Part shown: piece by piece, positions 45,009-55,799 of the stretch
Numbering within the stretch: position 1 is the first letter of the stretch
Layout: each line of letters starts with the position of its first letter
Assembly (NCBI GenBank): GCA_030063045.1
Contig: JAQSEB010000022.1
Span: 2,109,501 to 2,173,500, forward strand
DNA from: Pratylenchus scribneri
Taxonomy: Eukaryota > Nematoda > Chromadorea > Rhabditida > Pratylenchidae
Length of the DNA: 64,000 nucleotides
Reading direction: 5' to 3'
Program-made: the position numbers and the translations under genes
Notes under the pieces: generated by a model
Databases searched by the model: none
The model's input: the letters and a program-made list of their open reading frames with translations, nothing else
Told to the model about the DNA's origin: nothing

Positions 45009-45928
45009 ATGACTGCGATCATTGATGAAGACCCAATTGGGGTGGAGCATGGTTTGTTTATTTCTTCTCCAATTATTTATTAAATAAATCAAAAACAATT
45101 AATTTTAACAAGCAAAAATGGAATATTTTAGTTGACGATGACCCCAGACAAGGTGAAGGAAAAACAGAGCTGGAGGAAGACCGGGAAGAAGTGTTCATCA
45201 AACCATTGATTACGTTTGTGATTTTAATTTAATTCTTATTAATTTAATAATAAATTCATTTAGTTATTATTGTCATTGTGGTCAAATGGCACTCATTTCG
45301 GACACGGCCATCATTCGAATGCCATTGCGGAAAAGGGATGGAGCCAGAGTGATTGACCCGAAATGGACAGTGGCAAAAACGTTCTTTGATAATGGCGACA
45401 CGGTTTATATTCGTAGACCCGAAGGATTGGAACAACAATACAGAAAGTTTGTTGCCCACATTATTTTAAAAATGAATCATTTAATTTTAAGAAATTGCCG
45501 AAAATGTGCTGTGCCAATATTCTACCAACATCCATTCAATCTTCAAATAATGTTTATTTTCGAAAATGCTCTCCTCTCGGCAAGTGAAATTGGCGGAATA
45601 ACAGATAAAAATGAGGAGGAGAGGGCACAACGAGTCACACTGACAAAACATGTTCGAAATCAAGGTAAATTATTTCTGATTAAATTGTTTTAAATTTATA
45701 TTATTTAAAGGCAAAGTTGGTTCGGTGACTGTGAGCACTGTGGGCGAGGACGAAGAAGAGGTTGAAGCCAGAGAATTGAGCGAAAGTTACGCAATGAATG
45801 CCAAAATTGTGGAGGAAGCAATGAAACGAAAAGGAATGATCCGGAAGAGAATGATGGGCGATGATATTTCACCAACAATAGCAGAACAAAGCAAACCGAG
45901 GAAGGAAAAACGAGGAACATTGCTTTGA
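45009..45928 (+). CDS. STEEP1: STEEP1 (CXorf56-like) ER-exit factor
   Basis: In mammals STEEP1 promotes STING exit from the ER by affecting membrane curvature; the family is older than that role. Starts [14 protein letters not shown] just after a CCGGCAG acceptor-like site that could take a spliced leader. Core motifs: [41 protein letters not shown], then [12 protein letters not shown] after a 50-base intron (the Cys residues form the zinc-ribbon-like CxC...CxxC). After that come [20 protein letters not shown] and [19 protein letters not shown] near the C-terminus, the most conserved block of the family. The tail KEKRGTLL matches the family end. Complete. Confidence 0.88.
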
Positions 45929-46334
45929 TGAATAAAATTGATTCAATTATTGAATAAAAATTATTCATATATTTCAATATTATTTTAAATAAAATCATTC
46001 ATTTTATTATGTTTTTTATAATGTTTAAGTGTTTTTCCAACACACTAAATTTTATTGGTTTTTGGTTTAAATTTGATAATAATGAGAAATTGGTTTGATT
46101 GGTTTTTTTTAAATGAAACCACACTAGAAGAAAATGACAAAATCATAAAATATTTCCGATTAGACAAAATCAATGCAAATGATTTTGCAAAAATTGGAAT
46201 ATTTCCAATATAATTAGACCTACTAAATTCCACCCGCATAATTTACTTTAAATTATTCGAAATCATTATACTTTATTCCAAAGATAATTCGAATTAAATT
46301 GCCTCTACAAATTCATCGTCAAACAATATAATAA

Positions 46335-48533
46335 ATGAGCTCTTCTACCGGTTTCGATGCGGTCATTGCAAATCAACCGGTGGTCATTGACAATGGTTCT
46401 GGAGTAATCAAAGCTGGATTTGCCGGTGAACAGGCACCAAAATGTGTTTTCGGCAATTTTGTTGGCCGACCAAAACACACAAGAGTAATGGCCGGTGCAT
46501 TGGAAGGCGATTGTTTCATTGGTTAATTTTTTTAAAATAAAATGGATAAATAATTTTAATTTCAAGGACCAAAAGCACAAGAATACAGAGGACTTCTTGC
46601 CCTAAAATATCCAATGGAACATGGAATTGTGACGGATTGGAATGACATGGAACGAATTTGGCAATATATTTACAGCAGTGACCAACTTAGATCCGAACCA
46701 AATGAACATCCGGTCCTTCTGACCGAGGCACCCATAAATCCACAGACTAATCGAGAAAAAGCAGCCGAAATATTCTTCGAGACATTCAATGTCCCCGCTT
46801 TGTATATTCAAATTCAGGTTTTCCTTTTGATTTGAAAAATATATTTAATTATTTATGGTTTAGGCAGTTTTGAGCCTTTATTCATCCGGTCGAACCACCG
46901 GGGTTGTTTTGGATTCGGGCGATGGTGTCACTCATGTTGTGCCAATTTATGAAGGATTTGCCATTGAACAAGGGTATTCCTTTTATTTATTATTCAATTA
47001 ATTAATTTATTTAAAGCTAAGTTTATTTCTGTGTCAAAAATTCATTCATCCAGTTTAGACATTTCCAAATTCCAACCCAACCCTATTTTTAATATTAAAA
47101 AGTAAATAGCCAAAATCACTTTCTTTAATAATTTAAAATTTTCAGAATTCAACGCATCGATGTTGCCGGTCGAGATGTGACTCGCTACCTGAAATTATTA
47201 CTCCGAAAAGAGGGCCATGCATTCAGCAAAAGCAGTGAATTCGAAATTGTTCGCGAAATCAAGGAGCAGCGTTGTCGTCTTCAATCGGCCCCATTAAAAG
47301 AGGACACTGGCGCCGAATCGGCATCAAAAGTTTGTTTTACAAATTTTGCATTTTTTCGGGTTTTAAACCAAAAATTAACAAAAATTATTTGTGTCATAAG
47401 CAATTGGTGGCCGGCAGCCATTCGGCCTATTTGCAAAGCGTAGTTGGCCATAATAACAATGTGGGTAGCCATCATCAGCCAAAAATATATTTTTACTTTT
47501 TGTTTAGTGGCTTTCCCATTTAATTTCACGCCTTTCCATCTAAAAATGCTGCCATTTTTATTTATAAGCTAAAATTTATTCTCTGCTAAATTTCCCTTTA
47601 TTTCCTTTAATTGTGAATGCTTTCCAAATTTAAATTATCAATTTATTAATATTTTAATTTTTAGGTAATCCACCCAATGCCGGATGGTTCCAAAATTGAA
47701 ATTGGCGCCGCCCATTATCGGGCGCCCGAAATCCTTTTCCGGCCGGATTTGATCGGTGAAGAATGCGACGGTGCTGCCCAATGCGTGGCAAATGCCATTT
47801 TTGTGGGTTTATTGGGGAAATATTTTGTTTAAATTACATATTCATTTTTTGCAGAAATGTGACGTGGATTTGCGCAAAACGCTCTATCAAAATATTGTTT
47901 TGAGTGGAGGATCGACAATGTTCCAAGGATTTGGCGATCGACTTTTAACCGAGGTATCACATCCATCCCCTCGGGGTATTAATTCTATAGAGCGAATCCG
48001 TTTTCCGTGCACGGGCCAAACTTTTTTCTGTATCTTGCGATAGCAATTTTTACCTTTTTTAATTTTTGGATTAAATATTTTTATCAAAATTTGGGTGGGA
48101 ACCCTTTAGCCCAAATGGTGAAGCGTTAGGGAGGATGGTCGATGAAGCCATGAGTTCGAATCCTGCCAAATGCAAATAATTTTTTTATTACTTTATTAAG
48201 TAGGCGAAGGATTTTCTGATCAAAATTAGTAATTGTTCATATCAAATTTATATTTGTTTTTTTTTTTTAATTTTTATACACGAAAAAAGGGTCCGTGCAC
48301 GGAAATTGAAAATCCCCTTTATAATGTTATTCCAACTTTTTATTCAATTTTAGATGAAACGATTGGCCCCAAAAGATGTGAAAGTGCGCATTTTGGCCCC
48401 TCAAGAGCGAATATATTCCACATGGATTGGAGGATCCATTCTGGCATCGCTGGACACATTCCGCAAGATTTGGGTGACAAAACAACAATTTGACTCAATT
48501 GGGAAGGGAATTATTGCCAGAAAGACATTTTAA
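46335..48533 (+). CDS. arp-1: ARP1/centractin, dynactin filament subunit
   Basis: Actin-related protein that forms the short filament of dynactin and links cargo to dynein. Starts [19 protein letters not shown]; phosphate loop [34 protein letters not shown] has the ARP1-specific MAGALEGD. Then [38 protein letters not shown] (second phosphate loop), [57 protein letters not shown] and [16 protein letters not shown], ending IARKTF. At least seven exons; two introns are unusually long (47332-47664 and 47953-48353), the latter carrying a tRNA-like repeat. Subdomain 3 has a few non-consensus residues ([15 protein letters not shown]) but looks intact. Confidence 0.92.
48003..48306 (+). repeat. Short element with inverted ends and a tRNA-like core, in an arp-1 intron
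   Basis: Inverted arms TTTCCGTGCACGGGCC (48003) and GGGTCCGTGCACGGAAA (48289) flank about 300 bases. Inside, TAGCCCAAATGG (48107) resembles a Pol III A box and GAGTTCGAATCCTG (48153) a B box, at tRNA-like spacing. The stems do not form a proper tRNA acceptor, so a tRNA-derived SINE or a decayed tRNA is more likely than a functional gene. Confidence 0.55.
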
Positions 48534-50135
48534 TATTATTTATGATGATTGATGAGCTATTATATTTAATTGGATCAAAAAATAAATAAATTCCCCTCAT
48601 TTTTGGTGCGCACCTATTTTGCCCCCTTTTGATTCTCATCCATTTTTGTTGTCTTTTTAATTATATTGTATTTTAAATAAAATAATATATTCGAATTGTT
48701 CAATAATTTGATTACAATTAAAAAAGAGGAGAGTGGGTGACCAATTCTAATTAATAAAATAACAATGAATTTTGAGGGAGAGAGGAAATTTGAGAATATT
48801 TTCAAATATTTTTCTTTATTTTCCATTCATTTTGGCTGAACGCTGAAGGAGAGGGGAATTATTGCATAATTCACTTAATTACCCAATCCTTTATTTCTAT
48901 TATTATTTTTGTATTTGTTTTGTTTGCCCAATTCATTTTGGACACCTCAGCAGGGGCGTGTGCCGTGTGCCCACCAAAATATTATTTTAAAATTGTCGGA
49001 AATATTATTGGATTGGATGGGAATGACCTTGGAAATTTGGAATAAATATTTCAAGGATAATTTAATTAAATTTATTTAAAGAATTTTGGCATTTCCTCGG
49101 AATTGTGTCTTTTTTTTCATATCAATTAAAATCGGCCACTTTTTCAAAATATTTTTTACCCAATTTTTAATTGGTTCGGTAGCCCAAATTATCTTTGTAA
49201 TACAAAGGGGAATGTGCCAATAATCACAAATTGGCTGCCTATCCAACATTTTTGCTCGCCGCTCTTCCGTTTTTGCCAATTTCCTTCCCTCAATTTTGGT
49301 TACAGTATATCCATCAAACCAAATTCCCTTCACTCAAAGGATGTTCATCGGGATTGGTGCATTTTGGGCGACCCAATTTTGGAGCGCCTCTGCCCGCATA
49401 ATTACAAATTATAATTGGACAAAACATGGATTGACCCGGCTAATCCATCCAGCATTGAAGGGGAGGGGATTGTGGCAAAAGGAGGAGAAAAAGGAGCCAA
49501 TACAATGACATTCATCCCCCCCCAACCCAATATAATTCGCATTCATTCAATCGCAATTCATAAAATGAAAAGGCCAACAAAATATTTAATTATTGTTGAA
49601 ATTCGCAGTGAAAAAATAAATTTGCACTTCATAATTCATATTGGCCATTACTTCAATTTCTAATCATTCTTTATGCCACTTTTATATTGATATCAATCCT
49701 AAATATAAATGATATGATGAATCCTTTAATGAAGAAGTTTTGAGTGCTAATCCCAAAAGTAGCAGCCACATTCATTTTTGTCCGTGGCTGTCCCTTCCAA
49801 TTACCATAATCCTTCCATCCATCAGCATCAAAGGATGATGGGCAAATGACCAGTCGAAAATGGGCTTTGCGCCCGCCCACTTTCCCCCTCCCCATCCAAT
49901 CCAATCCAATCAAATCCAACCTATTCATCCCATTTTCTTTCCTCTTTTCCTCCTTTCATCCAAATCCATACATCCAAATATGCTTGAAATGGGCTAATAA
50001 GGCGGAGAAGTGGTGGAACAAAAATTGATACACTCAGAATAATATGTGGAATATTTGGTTGGAGGAATTCAAGTTCACCACAATTTGCTGAATATAATCC
50101 ACACCGTAAATTTATTCCACAAATTTGTTTTTTAG
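48534..50135. other. Intergenic, about 1.6 kb
   Basis: No gene supported. It contains a run of CCATCC/AATCCAATCC motifs around 49880-49980 and scattered TGGCCA. It lies upstream of the Bsx-like homeobox gene and probably holds its regulatory DNA. Confidence 0.35.
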
Positions 50136-52065
50136 ATGGACAATTATTTCTATTATGCCAATTCATTGGGCCAAATTGCCTCAGGGCAAAATGGCAAAAA
50201 TGAGGAAGAAATGAAGCCGAAAAGAGAAGAAAACGACAAAAACGCGATTGAAACAAAGACGAAAAAATTTTCGGTCTTTTCACTGCTTGCAAACGGTGAA
50301 AGTGAGAATAACAACGATTTTGAGGGGGAAAGAGGAGGAAAAAGTGCAAAAGAAGAAGGAATGAATGGCCAAAATAAATTAATGAGGGAAAATTTGGCAA
50401 AACAACGGCAAATTGTGCATTCATCACAAGAAGGAATGGTTTGGATTTTATTTGGATTCAGATGATTCACTTTTTTCAGCCTTCAATTGTTTCTTCTGAA
50501 TATTTGCGACCAAACCCTTCTCTCATTTTGCCCCCAGCACTTTCAATTCCTCCATCGGCTGTCCATCCCCAATTGGATTTTCATCATCCGCCCTCCGCCG
50601 ATTGGTCCGTTCATCGATTTCTCCTTCAACATCACCAAAATGAGAGTTTGACCCTTCGGCTGGCTGCAGCCATGGCCGCCGCAGCTGCGGCCGTCCAAAA
50701 TGTTTTTGGCAGACTAAAAATTGGATTAAATTTCAATGAATTTTAAAGGGAAATGGCCAAAAAGGCAATGCAGACGGTCTTCCCGGGTCAAGCAAATCCT
50801 ATCGGCGCAGAAAAGCACGCACCGTATTTTCGGATCACCAATTACAGGGTAAAATAAATGGAAAAAGTACAAAATAATTAATTAGTATTAAATATTTATT
50901 TAGGTTTGGAACAACGATTTAACAATCAAAAATATTTATCCACCCCCGAACGAATCGATCTTGCTGGATCATTGAATTTGAGTGAAACGCAGGCAACAAA
51001 AACATTCAAAATTCATTTTAATTATTTTAATTTTAAAGGTCAAAACATGGTTCCAAAACAGGCGAATGAAACAGGCAAAAATTAATTAATAAAATTTAAA
51101 TTTATTTACATCCAATTCCTAATTCATTCATTCACCCTTTTTAATCGGCCAAAGGAAAATTCCAAAAGAGGCTGAAAAATATTGGCTACCGTAATCCAAA
51201 TAAATTCTTTCTATGTGAAAATAGGAAAATTATGAATTAATATAGCAAATAAATAAACCAAAAAATTATTTAATAAAATTCAGAAGAAAATAGGACGAAA
51301 AGAAGGAGGTGCCAATATTGAGGAACAAAATGAACAACAAAATGGGAGCGATGGGCAAGAATCGCCAATGGTAATCGGCAATCCAAGTTCAGTGAATTCA
51401 GAATTGGCAAATGGAGAGGAAATGATTGAAGAAGTTGATGGCCATTACGGAAATGGGATGGAATTTTTGAACGGAAAAAATCAGGCACAACAAATTGGTG
51501 GGTTATTTATAAAGGGGATAGGGATGGGGACATTCTAATCTAGGGTTAAAGTTGTTTAGGGCGAGAATTGGGCCTAGGCTATGAATGGGATAGGGATTAG
51601 AATTAGAAGCGAATCAAATTTATATTATTATTATTTATCAATTGGGCGAAAATATATTAATAATAAAATGAACACCAAGAAGGACCATTGAGGAGGAAAA
51701 GGGGCTGGTTTATAAATATGGATTGGGGCAATATTTGATTGAAGAGAGTGTCAGCAGCAGATTGATTAGGCAAAAAGTGGGGGTACAGTAAGACGAATAG
51801 AAAAGGCCTTTGGAATTAATGGCATTGACAGACATATATAACCTAACAATCATCATTTCCCATTTTCAACCAATTTTCCAAAAAATATTTAAAAAAAAAA
51901 ACAAGCTTCCCCCATATTCCAGTCCATCCTTCAATTCCACCTTCCATTCAATGTGCGGCTGCCGCAATGCTATTCCCATTTTACAGTGCTGCTGCGGCTG
52001 CAGCCGCCGCCGCTTCTTCCACTGGACCAAATCAAAATGGAGAGAGGAATAATGGTGGAAAATGA
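50136..52065 (+). CDS. Bsx/Bar-like homeodomain transcription factor
   Basis: Nuclear DNA-binding factor. Starts [20 protein letters not shown]; near residue 45 [13 protein letters not shown] is an eh1-type (Groucho-binding) repressor motif. The second exon is Pro/Ala-rich ([19 protein letters not shown]). Homeodomain across three to four exons: [57 protein letters not shown] and [21 protein letters not shown] and [16 protein letters not shown] are typical of Bsx; the Bar/Barx families are next best. The break after RRMKQ requires a GC-AG intron (51074-51283). The tail is acidic, then after an intron holding repeat copy 6 the last exon gives [15 protein letters not shown] and a poly-Ala run, stop at 52065. 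The final donor choice (GGTGG/GTTATT) was made to keep frame. Confidence 0.82.
51074..51283 (+). other. GC-AG intron within the Bsx-like homeobox
   Basis: The exon ends ATGAAACAG, the intron starts GCAAAAATT and ends TTCAG before AAGAAAATAGG. Only this join continues the homeodomain (RRMKQ/KKIGRK). No GT near the boundary gives the frame. Confidence 0.6.
51530..51840 (-). repeat. Dispersed ~300-base repeat, copy 6
   Basis: Reverse-complement full copy: AAAGTTGTTTAGGGCGAGAA, ATAGGGATTAGAATTAGAAG, AAATATGGATTGGGGCAATA, AAAAAGTGGGGGTACAGTAA and AAAGGCCTTTGGAATTAATG. It lies in the last intron of the Bsx-like gene. Confidence 0.75.
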
Positions 52066-52900
52066 GAATAATAATGGGATATATATTTGGAAAGCAAAGG
52101 GGAATGAAAATTAATGAAATTGATCTCGAAAATTGTGTGCATACATTTGTATCCTTTTCCAAATGCTTTAAATGAAATAAAAAAAAATGTGGAATATTCA
52201 TTTTATTTATTTACATCCAATAGCCAATACTCATTTAGACACATTTTTGAATGGGCATCATCCCATCCAACCAACTCCATTCCATTTCTTCCCACTTCAC
52301 ACCAATCCATCCATTCATTTGTGCCCCTTTTATTTATTCCTCTTTCCATGGAGAGCAATTTTTGTTCGGCACTTTTGTGCGCACCTTTTTTGTGCCAAAG
52401 CCGCCATAAATGCCCCAACAGAATGGAAGGTCGGTAGAAATTGCAGTCCAAATTGTCCGATTCAATTGGATTAGCAGTGCCAAAAAAGGTCATCGTGAGG
52501 TGGGGGGAGGAAGGAGAAATGGATTGATAAATGATTGAAATATACAAATTGAAATGTACAAATTCAACAATTACCCTTGTAATCATTAGTCATCGTCTAC
52601 TGTGGATTTTATCCTCAATTTGTTGTCAAATAGGATTAGCCGAATTGGCGACTTTTTTTCAGAAAATGTCGGAAGAATTTTGTGAAAGAAAACTTTTTTT
52701 GGAGGTCATTCTTTGGTCAATGGAGTCGACAGGGATCATCCAATTAAAACACAAAAGGCACACAAAGTCAACAAAAATAATTGGGCTTAAGAAGTTTTAG
52801 AAGGCAAATAATTCCTTTCCATTCATTTTTCTGGAATAAATTTTTACGAATTATTGTTGAATTTTAAATAAAATTAATTGCTATTTGTAATTGTAATTCT
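52066..52900. other. Spacer 3' of the Bsx-like gene
   Basis: No supported gene. Short frames on both strands around 52120-52590 come from CATCCAACC/CCATTC-rich sequence, and one after an acceptor-like site at 52663 has no partner exon. Confidence 0.35.
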
Positions 52901-53492
52901 GGGGCCTTATGTTCGTCTTTTGGTTAATTTAACCCGTGTTTAGGGGCTAAACCCGGGTTTATTTAACTAAGGTTTATTTCCGCATTAAATCTCTATGCTC
53001 GTCTTTAACCTGAGTTTGCTTAACCCCGGTTAATAAAAGAAGGGAAAATGAATGGCTCCTTTGGTTAACTTAACCCGGGTTAGCAGTCGTTAATTATTCT
53101 TTAGGCCATAACTTTTTTTTATTGCAATATTTTCAAAAAATTTTTATAGGTTAAGACTCAGCTCGAAGAGAGGAATCGAATGATATATAATACATATTTT
53201 ATTTTACACTATCAAACGTTAACCTTTTCCTTAACCCAGCTCCGACCCTGGGTTTATTTTCCCTTTATCAATTTTAACTCGGGTTTAACGAGCATGAGAA
53301 ATGAAAATAAACTCGGGTTAAAAGGAATAAACACGGGTTAAATATGCCTTAAACACGAGTTAAATAAACTCGGGTTAGAAATAAACCCGCCTTTTTAACC
53401 CGAAGACGAGCATCGCGATTTAATTTTTTAACTCGGGTTTGTGCCATTTAACCCGAGTTTAGCATTTAACCCAAAGACGAGCATAAGGCCCC
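52901..53492. repeat. 592-base fold-back element with AACCCGGGTT subrepeats
   Basis: The ends are inverted copies: GGGGCCTTATGTTCGTCTTT at the left, and AAAGACGAGCATAAGGCCCC at the right. The inside is crowded with variants of TTAACCCGGGTTTA and its relatives (TTAACCCGGGTTAG, AACTCGGGTTTAACGAGCAT, AAACTCGGGTTAAAAGG), plus internal repeats of the TGCTCGTCTTTAACC end motif. No protein is encoded. A clear target duplication is not visible. The right end is about 20 bases from minisatellite D. Confidence 0.85.
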
Positions 53493-53513
53493 TGATTTGT
53501 TATTGAGAATTTG

Positions 53514-54155
53514 TAAAAGGATTGTAATTGTAAAACATTTTGCGGAAGGATTGTAAAACATTTTCCGGAAGGATTGTAAAACATTTTCCGGAAGTATTGT
53601 AAAACATTTTGCGGAAGGATTGTAAAACATTTTCCGGAAGGATTGTAAAACATTTTTCGGAAGGATTGTAAAACATTTTCCGGAACGATTGTAAAACATT
53701 TACCGGAAGGATTGTAAAACATTTTCCGGAACGATTGTAAAACATTTTCCGGAACGATTGTAAAACATTTACCGGAAGGATTGTAAAACATTTTCCGGAA
53801 GGATTGTAAAACATTTTCCGGAACGATTGTAAAACATTTTCCGGAAGTATTGTAAAACATTTTCCGGAAGGATTGTAAAACATTTTTCGGTAGGATTGTT
53901 TTCCGGAACGATTGTAAAACATTTACCGGAAGGATTGTAAAACATTTTCCGGAAGGATTGTAAAACATTTTCCGGAAGGATTGTAAAACATTTTCCGGAA
54001 GGATTGTAAAACATTTTCCGGAAGGATTGTAAAACATTTTTCGGAAGGATTGTAAAACATTTTCCGGAACGATTGTAAAACATTTACCGGAAGGATTGTA
54101 AAACATTTTCCGGAAAGATTGTAATTGTAAAACATTTTCCGAAAGGATTGTAATT
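53514..54155 (+). repeat. Minisatellite D, 23-base units
   Basis: About 27 units of GGATTGTAAAACATTTTCCGG plus AA, with variants GCGGAA, TTCGGAA, ACCGGAA, and CGATT for GGATT. Longer ATTGTAATTGTAAAACATTT forms occur at both edges. One unit near 53895 has lost TAAAACAT. Long minus-strand frames through it are artefacts of the repeat. Confidence 0.95.
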
Positions 54156-54312
54156 GATTAAAATGTATGGTCAAATTTATGCACAAATTTAAGTCATAAC
54201 ATAATAAAAAATAAGATGATCAAATAAAATTAAAATGGCGACAAAATATTAAATAGAATAATCCATTTTTTATATTTGCAAATTTGGGTTCTCCAATAAT
54301 TTTTGAAACAAT
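54156..54312. other. 3' flank of MVB12
   Basis: AT-rich, probably the 3' untranslated region of the minus-strand gene that ends at 54313. Confidence 0.4.
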
Positions 54313-55519
54313 TTAAAAAGGAGGCGGCGAAGTTGGCGTCAAAGGCGGCGAAGTAATGGACATTTCCAGCCTGGAATTATATACATATTTTGCATTTAAT
54401 GCTCGAATATCCGGAATTGGAGGAAGTGAAGAAATCTAGAATATTAAAGTTTATTAATTCATTTGCTCATTTTTACCAAATCTTTTCCGGTACATGCAAT
54501 GGAAAAAAGTGGACTCAATTGGAAGGGAATCCGATCAATGATTTTTCCAGCGCCTCCAGGGATTGGACTTTTTTCGGGCTGAAAAATATGAAAATTCCTT
54601 TGAGAAAATTAATCAATCGATAAATACTTTGGAAAATTGGCCCATTTTATCGAGATCACTGGTGGAATGGCGATTCACATTCGGATAGAGATGTGAATTT
54701 GGGCCAATGCCACTGACAGGACCATGCAAAGGAGCATTACCCAATCGACTTAAAATGAAATTAAACTTGGATTTGAATTGATGGATTACTCCAATTCAGT
54801 AGATTGACTGTGCGTGAGGCGACTATTTCCATAATTTTCAGGAATTGTGCTAATTTTATGGCAAATGACCATTCCATCTATTTCGCTGGAATTAAAAATT
54901 AATAATATTTATTTAAATTATATTGAACAAACCCGGCTTGTGAATATCCTTTTGGCGGTCTTTTCTGCTTTGCCAATATTAAAATATTGCTCACTGCATC
55001 CACACAATCACTTCGGGGTGCAAAACGTGCACATAAATATTTTTTCTTGAGTGCCTTTTCCTCTAAACTTTTTTTTTGAAAATTCTTTATTAAAATTTAA
55101 ACAAACTCGAATCGATTGTATAATCAAGGCAAATGAAATTGGATGGGATTGCCTCGCGCTCGGAAATTACAGCCAAATCAATGAGCACTTCCAATGGACC
55201 GTGCTTGAATTAAAAAATTGTTTGGAATTTTTATTGCCCGATTAATAAACCGTTTCTGCAATATGACGGCTAATGGCCAAATAGCGAACTGTTCGATTGA
55301 ATATTCCAAATCCGAAACCATCTTTCCATAAATCTGCATCACTTCCATCATCATATGCCTTCACAATCTTGATAATTCAATTAATTAAAAAATAAATATA
55401 TTTATTAAATTTACTGGAACAAAGTTGGGCGGGCAACGATTTTTGTCTGCAATAATGACAATCGAAACAATTGGTGTACGTTCTTCATCCATTTCCGGAT
55501 TTCGATTTAACACTTGCAT
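54313..55519 (-). CDS. mvb-12: MVB12-like ESCRT-I subunit
   Basis: ESCRT-I accessory subunit acting in endosomal sorting of ubiquitinated membrane proteins. Start MQVLNRNPEMDEERTPIVSI (55519). The MABP-type domain reads VIIADKNRCPPNFVP, then KAYDDGSDADLWKDGFGFGI and TVRYLAISR. Further exons give YVHVLHPEVIVWMQ, RLGNAPLHGPVSGIGPNSHL, and GGAGKIIDRIPFQLSPLF near 54540 (DxIPF is typical of the family). The last gives SLPPIPDIRALNAKY and a Pro-rich end (TSPPLTPTSPPPF). Exons in 54900-55200 were joined by eye and are the least certain. No oddities. Confidence 0.78.
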
Positions 55520-55799
55520 TAAAAAAATTATTTTCTCCGAATTATTATTTTAAAATGAAAATAATTTAAAATATTTAAGCTTTAAAGCTTAAAGCTTTAA
55601 ACAAAACATCGAATAGTGCAAATTATTTAGTAGAATTTTAATTTTTTGCCTTAAAGGCATATGGATTTTTTCATTTTCTCATTAATTGGCTTTTTGTATA
55701 TCATCATCATTTATAAAAAAAATGTATAAAAATAAAAATTTAGTTCATTTTTTAGATTTAATTTTGCCTTATTATTATTATTAAATTTGGAAAAAAAAA
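55520..55799. promoter_or_regulatory. Divergent promoter between mvb-12 and Asterix
   Basis: Only 280 bases separate the two start codons on opposite strands. It contains a small palindrome (TTTAAGCTTTAAAGCTTAAA) at about 55575 and an A-run directly before the Asterix ATG. No TATA box is obvious. Confidence 0.5.

Noticed and set aside
52612..52800. Possible small gene starting MSEEFCERKLF
   Set aside because: The frame is short and repeat-flanked, with no partner exon and no family resemblance.
53459..54106. A 215-codon minus-strand open frame
   Set aside because: Translated minisatellite D; unit-derived peptides only.
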